Below, one piece after another: positions 1 to 9,620 of a DNA stretch of 64,000 nt. Numbering within the stretch: position 1 is the stretch's first letter; each line of letters starts with the position of its first letter. Made by a program: the position numbers and the translations under genes. The stretch is taken from NCBI RefSeq assembly GCF_002210425.1, contig NZ_MWQK01000005.1, positions 124,001 through 188,000 of the forward strand, written 5' to 3'. This DNA is from Fibrobacter sp. UWB2. Lineage in GTDB: Bacteria > Fibrobacterota > Fibrobacteria > Fibrobacterales > Fibrobacteraceae. The notes beneath the pieces were generated by a model. That model made no database searches and was not told where the DNA came from. It saw only the letters and a program-made list of their open reading frames with translations.

Positions 1-1548
1 AGGCGCATCCGTCCCTGGTTCCATCAATTCCACCGTCACGGGGATTTCCTTGTCAAGCCAGTAATTGGCGCCGTAATGAGGTTCCTTGCTCTGCGCATAC
101 GGGCCTTCCACATAAATACCTGTATCCGGGTCAAAAAGCGAATTCGGGTCAGCCGCAAGGAACACCGCAGGCACAGCAGGCGCACTTTCGAAAACGTAAG
201 TGCGAGTCACCACATCGCTCGGGAGGCTTTGCGGAGCGATTTTTGCACAGCGTATTACCGTCGTCTTGTCGATTAAAATACTCTTCTGAAATACAGTCTC
301 TTCCGAAGGCAATTTGCCACCTGTTTCGCACACGGCATTATTCGTACTTTCAAGATTTAGAACAAAAGGTTCTGTATAAAATCCCGAAGGCGGGAACAGC
401 AAGGTGTCGATACTCTCTTCACGAGTAAAAGTCAACGTACTTTCCGTATAGCCATACGGCGAAGGATCTGCATAGCCCCAGCCATTTGCATAGCTCCAAG
501 TTTTCCCTAGAGGCAATTCCGGGTAAGATACAGAATCCACAATCGCCGTATCAGCATTCACCAAGTAAAGCGAGCCGCCTTTTTTTGAAAGCTTGAAACC
601 CGCATGCGGTTCATGGCCGCGATTGCGAGTAATGTAGCTGAAAACCTTAAGAGTCACTTCTTGCGATTCATTCGCATCGGGGCTAAACCGCGTCCCGTAA
701 ATATTCGCCAAATCAGGGAATGTCGTTCCCGTAGGGAGAGCCATGCGGTAAACCGTCGAAGAATCCCCCGTCCCTTCAAGGACCATTTCGTAACCTTTCC
801 AATCGTCAATGTCGGGTTGTGCCAAGCGCACAGAAACTTTGCGACCTTTTGTAATGTACGCCTGCATCAAGATTTCATTGGCAGCCGAAATATCAAGCAC
901 ATCCGAGGGGTCGGTGTTCCCCGTCCCAACAAAAAGCGAAATGGACGCCCATCCAAGTTCCTCGTTTTCGCCCAATTGCATCACCGAGCCTATGCGACGC
1001 TTTCCATTTTCACTAAAGCAATTTTTCTTGTATCCCGGCAACGGATCGGCATAGCTGTAACCCGGTGGGTCGCTTTCTGCATCCGTCCATGTCCAGCAAC
1101 CTGGCCCAATCATATCGATAGAATCATGCGGCATCACGTAATCGGGATAGTTCTTCCCCGACAAGAAAACGACCAAAAATGAGTTCGGCGCGATTTTCAC
1201 ATCGCCAAGTTTCCACTTGAAAGGTTCATCTTGCGAGTCCGTCAAGTACATCCCAGACAAATTCACCGTATCTGCAGAAGTATTGAAAAGTTCTACCCAG
1301 CCCGCGTCATCGCCTTCGTGATCTTTATAATCAATGTTAACCGGATCGACCTCCGTGAAAATCACAGGGCCACCCGCAAAAGGGAGGTTCGCGCCATCTG
1401 CATGACCATTTGCAGAAGAACTACTTCCCAAATCAAAATTCAGCGAACTTGGATTATCGTCTGAGCACGCAGACCAAAACAGAGCAACAATAAAAAGAGG
1501 ACCAAAAGTCCTACAGATCTGAGACGAAAGATCATTCCAACACACCAT
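1..1548 (-). CDS. CotH/lamin-tail-domain lipoprotein (C-terminus beyond window)
   Basis: The reading frame starts at an ATG at 1548 and stays open to base 1, giving 516 residues before the window ends. The N-terminus is a lipoprotein signal with the lipobox FWSAC, followed by a Ser/Gly linker. Residues about 60-300 look like a lamin-tail domain (EVDPVNIDYKDHEGDDAGWVE, then NTSADTVNLSGMYLTD). A chitobiase-type C-terminal module follows (PPSGFYTEPFVLNLES, then IDKTTVIRCAKI). The last visible part, DPDTGIYVEGPYAQSKEP, resembles the start of CotH-kinase-like proteins. Such proteins are secreted or surface exposed; CotH homologues can be atypical protein kinases, but the kinase motifs are not visible here. 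The family call is by eye and the substrate is unknown. Confidence 0.7.
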   Translation of the reverse strand, partial: MVCWNDLSSQICRTFGPLFIVALFWSACSDDNPSSLNFDLGSSSSANGHADGANLPFAGGPVIFTEVDPVNIDYKDHEGDDAGWVELFNTSADTVNLSGMYLTDSQDEPFKWKLGDVKIAPNSFLVVFLSGKNYPDYVMPHDSIDMIGPGCWTWTDAESDPPGYSYADPLPGYKKNCFSENGKRRIGSVMQLGENEELGWASISLFVGTGNTDPSDVLDISAANEILMQAYITKGRKVSVRLAQPDIDDWKGYEMVLEGTGDSSTVYRMALPTGTTFPDLANIYGTRFSPDANESQEVTLKVFSYITRNRGHEPHAGFKLSKKGGSLYLVNADTAIVDSVSYPELPLGKTWSYANGWGYADPSPYGYTESTLTFTREESIDTLLFPPSGFYTEPFVLNLESTNNAVCETGGKLPSEETVFQKSILIDKTTVIRCAKIAPQSLPSDVVTRTYVFESAPAVPAVFLAADPNSLFDPDTGIYVEGPYAQSKEPHYGANYWLDKEIPVTVELMEPGTDAP

Positions 1549-1610
1549 AATGTGGAATATATATTATACTTGAGTATTTGGAATGCCGGGCTCGGAATAT
1601 AAGAAAAAAA

Positions 1611-2474
1611 CTACTTCTTATTTTCGAGTTCCGAAGCAACCACTTTCTTTCGGCGCGGTCTGCGAACAATAAAAAGACAGGCGCCAATCAGCACGAGCGA
1701 CACAGAAATCACCTTGCCCATCGGGAACGCTTCGTAAAAAACGAGAGCCCCCGCAAGCGTAGGTACTGCGGCACCGACCGCCGCGCTGAACGGGATGATG
1801 AACAGCGCACGTCCACGCGAGAACGACACCTGCGAATACAAAAAGGCAATGCCGTATGTCGCCACATAGCCAAGCGTTCTAAAGTCCATGAGCAAATTTG
1901 CCACTGACGAGAACTCGATATGGTCCAAATCAAAATCCATTGCGAGACTCTTGTAGAATGCCGCCGAGAGTCCAAAGCCAACCCCCATGATGAGCGAGTC
2001 GACCATTTCGCGGTCTTTCACCCAGAGGTGTGCAATGAGCGTTGCAAAGCAAAGCCCGCCTGCATACAGCCAAAGCGTACCAATGTTCTGCACGGCAGTC
2101 GATTCACCGAGATTCTCGACGGAATACAAAAGGCCTGCCACGACAAAGCAAATGGCTACAACAATGCGCTTGGTCAAGACTTCCTTCAAAATGCAGAATC
2201 CCATGAGTGCCGTCAGCACCGGATTCAGGACCATCATCGGTTGCACTTGCGAAAGGTCATACTGCGCCATCGCAATGTAATAGCCGACAGTCGCTAGCCC
2301 GGAGCATGCAATGCCAAGCCACCAAAATTTATTCGTGATAACGCCCTTGAAAAATTCCCAAGGTCTAGAAGTACCGCCCGTGCGCTTGCCAACAGTGGAC
2401 ACCCCGGACTTTTCCAGGATGTTTCCACAGGCAAATAAAAACGCAGGACCAATTGTTAAGAGTAAGAACAACAT
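1611..2474 (-). CDS. EamA/DMT-family inner-membrane transporter
   Basis: This 287-residue protein is almost entirely hydrophobic, with about ten membrane segments arranged as two EamA repeats. Typical features are the N-terminal LLLTIGPAFLFACGNILEK and, in the middle, GYYIAMAQYDLSQVQPMMVL and NPVLTALMGFCILKE. It ends in a basic tail (RRPRRKKVVASELENKK). DMT-family proteins export or import small metabolites and the substrate cannot be told from sequence. It lies 16 bases after the lytic transglycosylase gene on the same strand and is probably the last gene of that transcript. Confidence 0.8.
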   Translation of the reverse strand: MLFLLLTIGPAFLFACGNILEKSGVSTVGKRTGGTSRPWEFFKGVITNKFWWLGIACSGLATVGYYIAMAQYDLSQVQPMMVLNPVLTALMGFCILKEVLTKRIVVAICFVVAGLLYSVENLGESTAVQNIGTLWLYAGGLCFATLIAHLWVKDREMVDSLIMGVGFGLSAAFYKSLAMDFDLDHIEFSSVANLLMDFRTLGYVATYGIAFLYSQVSFSRGRALFIIPFSAAVGAAVPTLAGALVFYEAFPMGKVISVSLVLIGACLFIVRRPRRKKVVASELENKK

Positions 2475-2490
2475 AGGAAATTACAAGCAA

Positions 2491-4770
2491 CTACTTCTCA
2501 GGATATATTTCCTGATAGATCCAATAATTTCCCATGACGCGCTTGACGTAGTCGCGGGTTTCCCAGTAGCTGATTTCTTCGACGCGCAAATCCCACGGGA
2601 GGCCTTCGCTTTCGGACTGCCAGCGCTTCGTCGGTTTCGGGCCCGCATTGTAGTTGCAAAGCACATACATGTAGTCGTTCTTGTATTCGTCCTTGAGGTC
2701 GATCAAGTAGCGGATCCCCAAGCGGATGTTCATGTAAGCATTGTAGAGGCGCTTCGGATTAAAGCCCGAAATCTCTTCCTTGTCCGCAAGCATCTTGCCC
2801 GTCGCAGGCATAATCTGCAAAAGGCCACAGGCGCCCGCAGGTGATGTAATCTGGAAATCGAAAATGGATTCTTGACGCATCACGCTATACACAAAGAACG
2901 GATCGATGCTCGTGCCCGAGTAGTAAACCACCGGGTCTGCATACGGGACCGGGAAGAGGTAATGCAGCACATCAAGCGGCGGAGACATAAACAAGCGTCT
3001 GTCCATCTTTGCCTGGAACTGGCGTGCAAGCCTATAACCGGCAGCCGTTTCGCCAACATCGTAGAACAGCTTTCCATATTCGTACAGGAAATCCATACGC
3101 TTGAAATTCTTCTTCTTGATTTCTTCATAGAGCCTAAAGGCTTCTTCTTCAAAACCGTAAAGGAAGAGTTTCTTGATGCGTTCAAAGCGTTCCTTGGTAT
3201 AGGAACCATCCGGCTTTCCAAGCTTGTTTACAGAGCGAATCCATTCAACAGTCGCCGCATGGGACATCGGCACGCCATGAGCGTACGGAATCTTTTCAGC
3301 CGGGAGCAAGTGTTTTTCCAAGAGCTTGGTACGGCTGCGGTGTGCATAGTACGAAAGCGGAAAATCCTTGATACAGTCAAGATAAGCGGCACGGGCAAGC
3401 GAATCCTCGCCCATTTTCATATACGTATCGCCCAGGAACATTCTCGAGGCGCTTCCGCTCCAGAGGAACGGATCCTTCGTTGCATCACGGAAGTAAGCGG
3501 CGGCCTCTACCCACATGCCACGCTTAAAGTAGCAGTAGCCTATGCGGAATCTCGCCCACTGGCGCTTGAGATTGCTCTTGAAACGCTTATGGATGAGTTT
3601 CTTGTAGCAGTCAATCGCCTTGTCGTACATCAGCTTTTGTTCAAATTCAAAACCGCGCAACCAGAGGTTGTTCGCATTTTCGTTACTGAACTGGCTCACA
3701 TCCTGCAAGAGGGAATCATACATGTGGATTTCTTCGTCAAAAACGCCTGCGGCTTCCTTGCGGTAAAGCTTGAGGATGGCCTGGATCCAGGACGGACGCG
3801 GTTCCACATTTTCAATCAAATAGCGGTACTGTTCAATCGCATTTTCGTTACGGTTCAGCGAACGGAGTGCAGCAGCACGCTTTTCCCACAGCATAATGCG
3901 GGTGTTCAAATCCAGCGTGCTCTTCTTTAGGCGGGCATAAGCCGGATCGTCAAGCACCACGACAGAGGCCGGATTTTTTTGCGCCTGCTGAGAGTCCATA
4001 ATCTGGATGGAATCGAGCAAATCAAGACAGCTCTTCATTTCGTCTTTCGTGCAGGCCATCTTTGCATAGGCAACCTTTTCGGCCAGCGACTCCGGAGCGC
4101 CAATCACCTCTCTCAAGCGGCGGACAGAAGCGTAAGCAGAATCCTTGTACGATGTACGGCTCGTCAAAAGCTTCATGTACATGCGCTTTGCCTGCTTCAA
4201 CTGGTAAGAATCTTCCAGGTAGCGGGCGTAACGGTACTTCAATGGATCGATATCATCGCTATCTGGGTTTCCGTTAAGGTAAGCCATTAATGAATCAGCA
4301 CGGGCCACATCATTCAGCGAATAGTCCGCCATGGTGGCTTCAATTCTCAAACGGTCGGCAGCATCACGCCAAGCCCTATCATTTTCAAGGCTCTTTTCGA
4401 GGCGCAATGTTTCGCGCATCTTGGCATAGTTTTCTTGCTTGAAGTTTGCCTTTGCCATACGGAGCACAACCGTTCCCAAAAGTTCCGGTTCACGCTTGCG
4501 CAACGAATTATAGGCGGCATAGGCACTATCCCACTGTCCACTGTAATAGTAATAGGCTGCGCGGGCAAAGTCGCGAGAGTTCTGCGAAACAGCAACATCA
4601 TTCATTGTCTTCTTTGCACGGGCGGCACGGATAACGGCATCCTGGAACTGGTCCGGAGCAATCATTTCCTGATCCGCAAACGGGGACTTGTACGTAGAAT
4701 ATACAGAGCCGTCCACCTGAGCATACAAGGCGGCCGAACAAGCCAACAACAATGAATAAAATAATTTCAT
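2491..4770 (-). CDS. slt: Soluble lytic murein transglycosylase, Slt70-like
   Basis: The 759-residue exported protein starts at the ATG at 4770, which gives a clean signal peptide (MKLFYSLLLACSAALYAQ); an upstream TTG would add two residues. The long middle is rich in TPR-like helical repeats (for example FEFEQKLMYDKAIDCYKKLI), as in the ring-shaped U domain of Slt70. The C-terminal SLT domain has the catalytic glutamate in SVMRQESIF, followed by SPAGACGLLQIMPATGK and YNAGP. The family cleaves the MurNAc-GlcNAc bond of peptidoglycan in the periplasm, forming 1,6-anhydro products. It follows ptsI by 17 bases and is probably co-transcribed with it. Confidence 0.9.
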   Translation of the reverse strand: MKLFYSLLLACSAALYAQVDGSVYSTYKSPFADQEMIAPDQFQDAVIRAARAKKTMNDVAVSQNSRDFARAAYYYYSGQWDSAYAAYNSLRKREPELLGTVVLRMAKANFKQENYAKMRETLRLEKSLENDRAWRDAADRLRIEATMADYSLNDVARADSLMAYLNGNPDSDDIDPLKYRYARYLEDSYQLKQAKRMYMKLLTSRTSYKDSAYASVRRLREVIGAPESLAEKVAYAKMACTKDEMKSCLDLLDSIQIMDSQQAQKNPASVVVLDDPAYARLKKSTLDLNTRIMLWEKRAAALRSLNRNENAIEQYRYLIENVEPRPSWIQAILKLYRKEAAGVFDEEIHMYDSLLQDVSQFSNENANNLWLRGFEFEQKLMYDKAIDCYKKLIHKRFKSNLKRQWARFRIGYCYFKRGMWVEAAAYFRDATKDPFLWSGSASRMFLGDTYMKMGEDSLARAAYLDCIKDFPLSYYAHRSRTKLLEKHLLPAEKIPYAHGVPMSHAATVEWIRSVNKLGKPDGSYTKERFERIKKLFLYGFEEEAFRLYEEIKKKNFKRMDFLYEYGKLFYDVGETAAGYRLARQFQAKMDRRLFMSPPLDVLHYLFPVPYADPVVYYSGTSIDPFFVYSVMRQESIFDFQITSPAGACGLLQIMPATGKMLADKEEISGFNPKRLYNAYMNIRLGIRYLIDLKDEYKNDYMYVLCNYNAGPKPTKRWQSESEGLPWDLRVEEISYWETRDYVKRVMGNYWIYQEIYPEK

Positions 4771-4787
4771 CAGCAAACCAACTGTTT

Positions 4788-6620
4788 TTATTTTTCAACC
4801 TGTCCCACAAAGCCAGATATACCAAGTTCCATAATGGTCTGTGCATACTTTTTATGCAAAAACGCATTAACGCTCTCGGCATCTTCCATTTGCAGGACTG
4901 TCAACGCAGCATCACGAACATCTTCAAAGTTGATAGAACGAATAATCTTCTTCGTGGTCATCACGCTCCACGGAGTCATCGAAAGTTCATCAACACCAAG
5001 TCCAACCAGCAAAAGCACGCTCATCGGGTCCGTACACATTTCACCGCAAACAGCCACGGGGATTCCTTCACGGTGTGCCGCTACCACAGTCTGGTAAATC
5101 ATGCTAAGCACAGCCGGATGGTGCGGTTGGAACATATCGGTAATAAGTTCGTTTGTACGGTCAACGGCAAGCGTAAACTGAATCAAGTCGTTTGTACCCA
5201 AGCTAAAGAAATCCACTTCCTTAGCAAGTTTGTCCACAATCATCACGGCCGCAGGGACTTCGATCATCGAGCCAATTTTCACGACCGGGAGCTTATGGCC
5301 TTCATCCTCAAGCTGCTTGCGGGCCTTGGCAATGCAGGCTTTTGCACGTCTGAGTTCCGTCATGCTAGAAATCATCGGCAAGAGGATGCGCAGGTTGCCC
5401 TTTGTATTTGCAAGCAACAGAGCTCGCAACTGCGTAATGAAAATGTCTTCGCGATCCAGGCACACGCGGATAGAACGCCAACCCATAAACGGGTTCGATT
5501 CGTTCACCGCAGAGACTCCCGAAACAAGCTTGTCGCCACCCGCATCAAGCGTACGGATAACCACCGGATACGGGTCCATCTTTTCGAGGATATGCCTATA
5601 GGCGCTTTCCTGTTCCTTTTCGGTCGGGGTATCCTTCCTGAAGAACAGGAATTCCGAACGGTAAAGGCCAATGCCCGTCGCACCAAAGTCAGTTACTTTA
5701 TCTGCTTCGGTCGGGATTTCGATGTTAGCGTGCAGCACAATGTACTTGCCGTCACGAGTCATCGGTTCCAGCTGGCGCATCGTGAAAAGTTCACGGCGCT
5801 GGCGTTCGAACATTTCCTGGCGTTCGTGGAACTTGCGGATATCCTCTTCGTTCGGGTTGATGATAACCTTACCATCAGCACCGTCGACGATAATCGTATC
5901 GCCGCTCTTGACGAGGGCCGCCACATTTCTAAGGCCGGACACTGCCGGAATCTGCAACGCTCTCGACAAGATGGCCACGTGGCTTGTACGGCCACCGGTA
6001 TCCATCACGATTGCGTTTACCTGCCCTGGCTTCAAAGTCATCAAGAAGCTTGGGACAAACTCATGGGCCACAAGGACAATGCCTTCTTCGTCAGACACAT
6101 CCTCCAATACCGGTCCGGAGTCGTCCATCGCAGACATCAGGCGGTTGTACAGGTCCCTAAGGTCTGTCGCCTTGTCGCGCATGGCAGGAGAATCAATTTT
6201 CTCAAACTTTTCGATGTAGGCGTTAAATACAACGTGCACCGCCCACTTCGCATTCTTGTGCTTTTTCTTGATCTTGTCGAGGACTCCATTCACGAGTCCC
6301 GGATCCTGCAAAATCATCAGGTGCGTTGCAAAAATCAGGCTGTCCTTGACGCCAGCTCTGCTTTCCGAAATTTCCTTAATATGGGCGATTTCCTTGGAGG
6401 TCTTGCTGATGGCCTTCAGGAACATCTGCTCTTCTGCAGCAAGACGGCTCTCCGGGAGAGTCTCGTCGACCACGGAAAATTCACGGTTTGCAACAGGGAA
6501 AACCGTACCCATGGCAAAGCCAGGGGACGACGGCACGCCAACGAGTTCAATCCTCTGGGACTTCACTTCATTGGCGGTCTTTGCCACAAAATCAGCAGGG
6601 TTCTTCGTTGAAGTGGTCAT
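4788..6620 (-). CDS. ptsI: Phosphoenolpyruvate-protein phosphotransferase (PTS enzyme I)
   Basis: This cytoplasmic enzyme moves phosphate from PEP to HPr. I chose the ATG at 6620 (MTTSTKNPADF), giving 610 residues, because a longer frame runs back into ptsH without family similarity. The phospho-histidine site is in GGRTSHVAILSRAL. The PEP-binding barrel shows ATGIGLYRSEFLFF, GGDKLV, SNPFMGWRSIRVCLD and the cysteine motif PVAVCGEMCTDP. The start lies inside the 3' end of ptsH (29-base overlap), implying coupled translation. No sugar-specific EII gene is present in the window. Confidence 0.93.
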   Translation of the reverse strand: MTTSTKNPADFVAKTANEVKSQRIELVGVPSSPGFAMGTVFPVANREFSVVDETLPESRLAAEEQMFLKAISKTSKEIAHIKEISESRAGVKDSLIFATHLMILQDPGLVNGVLDKIKKKHKNAKWAVHVVFNAYIEKFEKIDSPAMRDKATDLRDLYNRLMSAMDDSGPVLEDVSDEEGIVLVAHEFVPSFLMTLKPGQVNAIVMDTGGRTSHVAILSRALQIPAVSGLRNVAALVKSGDTIIVDGADGKVIINPNEEDIRKFHERQEMFERQRRELFTMRQLEPMTRDGKYIVLHANIEIPTEADKVTDFGATGIGLYRSEFLFFRKDTPTEKEQESAYRHILEKMDPYPVVIRTLDAGGDKLVSGVSAVNESNPFMGWRSIRVCLDREDIFITQLRALLLANTKGNLRILLPMISSMTELRRAKACIAKARKQLEDEGHKLPVVKIGSMIEVPAAVMIVDKLAKEVDFFSLGTNDLIQFTLAVDRTNELITDMFQPHHPAVLSMIYQTVVAAHREGIPVAVCGEMCTDPMSVLLLVGLGVDELSMTPWSVMTTKKIIRSINFEDVRDAALTVLQMEDAESVNAFLHKKYAQTIMELGISGFVGQVEK

Positions 6621-6864
6621 CAAAAAGCTTTTCCAACTGCTGAACGACGAGCTCTTCATCCTCGCCATCGATTTCGAACTTGACTTCGGAACCGGCAGGG
6701 ATGGCAAGCATCATCACATTAAGGATGCTCTTCGCATTGGCCTTGGAACCATCAAACACGATGGATACATCGCTCTTGGCCTGACCCGTGATATCGACTA
6801 TCATTCCGGCCGGACGGGCGTGAATACCCAGTTTGTTGGAAACGGTAAGTAACTTTGTAATCAT
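6592..6864 (-). CDS. ptsH: Phosphocarrier protein HPr
   Basis: The 90-residue protein starts at the ATG at 6864, preceded by a good ribosome site (GAGGAATTG). It carries the active-site histidine at position 15 (NKLGIHARPAG) and a serine at position 46 (KANAKSILNVM), the residue HPr kinase/phosphorylase modifies in other bacteria. The length matches the family. It sits 7 bases after the MCE gene and overlaps ptsI by 29 bases. HPr and EI form the general arm of the PTS; with no EII seen here, a regulatory role is as likely as sugar transport. Confidence 0.93.
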   Translation of the reverse strand: MITKLLTVSNKLGIHARPAGMIVDITGQAKSDVSIVFDGSKANAKSILNVMMLAIPAGSEVKFEIDGEDEELVVQQLEKLFDDHFNEEPC

Positions 6865-6871
6865 CAATTCC

Positions 6872-7792
6872 TCAGAAGAAATCCACATTAATGTCAAGGC
6901 CATCCTGCAGGATGATCTTGAACAGGCTGTCAGCAGAGTGCACCGTCTTGACAAGGTCGTCATGAAGCTGTCTATCGTTCAGCAAGATACCGACGGTATT
7001 GTCCTTTGAATCCATCTTGGCCTGCACCTTGGCAATCAGCCCATCCAAATGCTTTGTCACGCCTTCCAGGTCAGATATGAGCTGGTTTGCGTTCCCCATA
7101 ACCTTGTCCGTCCCGGCAAAGAGGCCGTTGATCGGTTCCTTGACGCCATCGACAAGCTCGTTCACCTTGACGGTCACCTTGTTCAGGTTGGCAAGGCTCT
7201 TCTTGAGCTGCGGATCGGTCGTCGTCACAAGAGACATCAGGCGGTCTTCAAGATTCTCGGCCTTCACGAGGAGAGTCTTGAAGCGGTCCTGGAATTCCGG
7301 GTTTGCAATCGTTCCGTTCAAGGCCGTCTTTACAGCCTCGAGCAAGACCTTCGTGGAATCGCAAACTTCACCGGCAAGGCCTAAAGCTTCAGCAATGCCC
7401 GCATCGAACTGGCCCGAGATGGTATCGCCCGGCACGTAGTATTCTTCGGAGTCACCGAGAATCATGCCGATTTGGCGTTCGCCCATGATGCCGATGTTCT
7501 GCACGCGGATTTCGGAATCCTTCGGGATTTTCACGTTGGACTTGAGTCTCACCGTCACCACCACGCGGTGCCCAGCAAGCTCAATGGACTCCACACGACC
7601 AAGCTTCACGCCGTTGATCTTCACGGGGTCATCCAAAACAAGCGTACTCACCTGCGTAAAGCGCAAGTGGTAAACATCAAAAGTTTCACGCAGATCCTTC
7701 TCGTTCAAGAAAATCATGCCAAATATCAAGATGAAAATGGCTAAAAGAACGACTAGTCCGACGGAGAAATATAAAGCGGTATTCTTTTTCAT
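6872..7792 (-). CDS. MCE/MlaD-family lipid-transport protein
   Basis: This 306-residue protein has one N-terminal membrane anchor (SVGLVVLLAIFILIFGMIF) and then an MCE domain: FTQVSTLVLDDPVKINGVKLG, RVESIEL, IPKDSEIRVQNIGIMGERQ and IGMILGD. The C-terminal half is helical and probably coiled coil (LKKSLANLNKVTVKVNELVD and similar). MCE proteins form rings or tubes that carry phospholipids between inner and outer membrane, usually with an MlaE permease and MlaF ATPase. Those partners are not adjacent. It lies between trmH (64-base gap) and ptsH (7-base gap). Confidence 0.85.
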   Translation of the reverse strand: MKKNTALYFSVGLVVLLAIFILIFGMIFLNEKDLRETFDVYHLRFTQVSTLVLDDPVKINGVKLGRVESIELAGHRVVVTVRLKSNVKIPKDSEIRVQNIGIMGERQIGMILGDSEEYYVPGDTISGQFDAGIAEALGLAGEVCDSTKVLLEAVKTALNGTIANPEFQDRFKTLLVKAENLEDRLMSLVTTTDPQLKKSLANLNKVTVKVNELVDGVKEPINGLFAGTDKVMGNANQLISDLEGVTKHLDGLIAKVQAKMDSKDNTVGILLNDRQLHDDLVKTVHSADSLFKIILQDGLDINVDFF

Positions 7793-7856
7793 TCTAAAAA
7801 CAATCTAGCATATTTTGCGATTGGCATTGGATAGCGGGGGCAAAAAGCCCCCAAAA

Positions 7857-8513
7857 CTACTCCCCGATTCTCACGATGGGGCTGTTCGTCTCGATGCCGT
7901 TCACATGACGGTCCAACCAGTCGAGCAAGAGGGCGTCACGTTCTGCCTGCGGGAGCGCAAACTTTTCACGGCCCTGCTTCTGCATGAACACGTCGAGGTA
8001 GGTCATAAGCACACCACCGGCAACGGAGACGTTCATCGATTCCGTGATGCCATACTGCGGGAGCTTAAATTCATAGTCCGCATGGGCAAGCGTGTCCGGG
8101 TGATTCCCGTGGAATTCACTGCCCAGATAGAAAGCCATCGGCTGGCTCAAATCGAGGTCGAGCACGGAATTCGTGGTGTTCGTGCTGGCGACAGCAATCT
8201 TGTAGCCCTTTTCGCGAAGCTTTTCCATGCAGAGCATGCGCTTCTTGTACAGATAAAGGCTCATCCACTTGTAAGAACCTTTCAAGATGGACTTGTTCAC
8301 GCTATAGGCATTGTCTTCTTCGATGATATGAACATCCTGGAGACCAAAGACTTCGGCAGTGCGGATAACGGCGGAAATGTTGTGCGGGTCAAACAGGTCT
8401 TCGAGCACCATGCAAAAGTGGCGCGTGCGGCGGTTCACGACAGAAGTCAAGAGCTCGCGACGGCGTTCCGTGACACGTGCAAGCAAAGTTTCCAAGTCCT
8501 TAGGTTCACTCAT
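7857..8513 (-). CDS. trmH: SPOUT tRNA/rRNA 2'-O-methyltransferase, TrmH-like
   Basis: The 218-residue protein shows the three SpoU/TrmH motifs in order: DPHNISAVIRTAEVFG, MAFYLGSEFHG and ESMNVSVAGGVLM. These form the trefoil knot that binds S-adenosylmethionine. Length and the N-terminal RRELLTSVVNRRTRHFCMVL match TrmH, which methylates the 2'-O of G18 in tRNA. Another TrmH-family target cannot be excluded by eye. The start codon lies 3 bases after the upstream stop, with AAAGGA as ribosome site, so it is cotranslated with the exported unknown upstream. Confidence 0.87.
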   Translation of the reverse strand: MSEPKDLETLLARVTERRRELLTSVVNRRTRHFCMVLEDLFDPHNISAVIRTAEVFGLQDVHIIEEDNAYSVNKSILKGSYKWMSLYLYKKRMLCMEKLREKGYKIAVASTNTTNSVLDLDLSQPMAFYLGSEFHGNHPDTLAHADYEFKLPQYGITESMNVSVAGGVLMTYLDVFMQKQGREKFALPQAERDALLLDWLDRHVNGIETNSPIVRIGE

Positions 8514-8516
8514 TTT

Positions 8517-9599
8517 TTATTCCTTTATTATAAAAGTATTTGCCTTGAAGTCAGGCGATTCAATAGACTCTTTTTTCTCTTTCGGTTCAGCCGGCTTCAC
8601 CACCGGCTTTGGCTTAGAAAGTTCCATCTGGGAACGTTCAAGGCGTTCGGCATCACCAAGTTTCCAGGAGCCACCGGCAACCACCTTGTCATATTCTGCG
8701 ATATGGCGCTTGTTTTCGGGAGTGCGCAACTTGGCGTTTTCCGTAAGCGGGCGTCTGTTTCCGCCATAGTACATCGATGCCGCCTTCTTGATATCGTTCA
8801 CGACATCGTCGATTTTTGAGTTCACGACGCTCTTGAAGACGCGCAGCTGCATAATGGAATTCAGCACGGAGTTTGCCGGGAAGACAACTGCAGTAAGCTT
8901 GTACTTGAGCTTGCGCGGCGCGACGAGGTCCATATCCAAGAATGCGACAGCTGTTCCCTTGAGGGACCATTTCAAAATCTGCGCATAGCCGTATCCAAAG
9001 AACATGTTACGCAACATCGTCTTTGTGCCTGCACTATCCTGCAAGGCCCAGTAAAAGTCACCGGAAAGGCCATGACCGTTACTGCCCGAGAAATAGCGGC
9101 GGTTAAGGCTATTGTATTCCAACGTATATTCAGATTCAAGATAAGCGTTAATCAAGTCTGCCGTAAAGGGCATGTTGTCGAACAGGTACGAAATTTCGTT
9201 GACCTCGAGCGGGAGCGTTCCTTCGCTTGAGTAAATAGCCCTGTACTGGCGGCCGAGGCGCAAAAACACGTCCGTCATCATCGGGGCCTTGATATCCAGC
9301 GGGAACCCGCGCTTGACGATTTCCTTGTACGGGCCACAGAATTCCTCGTCATAGCTGATTTTCGGCCACGGTTTCAAATCCGCTTCCGTGCAGGCTTCGT
9401 ACTTGATGTCAAGGCACTTGTGCATGCCCGAACAGAACGAACGCATGTCGTCGTCCTTGTTCTTCATTTTCATCAAGAGCTGCCTACGGGAGACCTCCGA
9501 CGAAGAGACTGTCTTGGCGGCAAAAGACAGAGAAGAGCCTAGCGCAAGCCAAAAGCAGACGCACATCAATAACGAAAAACGCAAATTTCTTCCCTGCAT
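8517..9599 (-). CDS. Exported protein of unknown function
   Basis: I do not recognise this 360-residue protein. It begins with a signal peptide (LLMCVCFWLALGSSLSFAAK). A cysteine-containing segment follows (SFCSGMHKCLDIKYEACTE, then DEEFCGPY) that may form disulfides in the periplasm. The C-terminus is Lys/Pro rich (KPKPVVKPAEPKEKKES), as in proteins that span or contact peptidoglycan. No enzyme motif was seen. It lies 21 bases after the M16-like gene and 3 bases before trmH, so it belongs to that operon. Confidence 0.75.
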   Translation of the reverse strand: MQGRNLRFSLLMCVCFWLALGSSLSFAAKTVSSSEVSRRQLLMKMKNKDDDMRSFCSGMHKCLDIKYEACTEADLKPWPKISYDEEFCGPYKEIVKRGFPLDIKAPMMTDVFLRLGRQYRAIYSSEGTLPLEVNEISYLFDNMPFTADLINAYLESEYTLEYNSLNRRYFSGSNGHGLSGDFYWALQDSAGTKTMLRNMFFGYGYAQILKWSLKGTAVAFLDMDLVAPRKLKYKLTAVVFPANSVLNSIMQLRVFKSVVNSKIDDVVNDIKKAASMYYGGNRRPLTENAKLRTPENKRHIAEYDKVVAGGSWKLGDAERLERSQMELSKPKPVVKPAEPKEKKESIESPDFKANTFIIKE

Positions 9600-9620
9600 A
9601 TTAAACCTCGCTCCTAAAGG

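Noticed and set aside
4752-6611. 619-codon open frame on the plus strand opposite ptsI
   Set aside because: Antisense shadow; ptsI has complete family motifs on the other strand.
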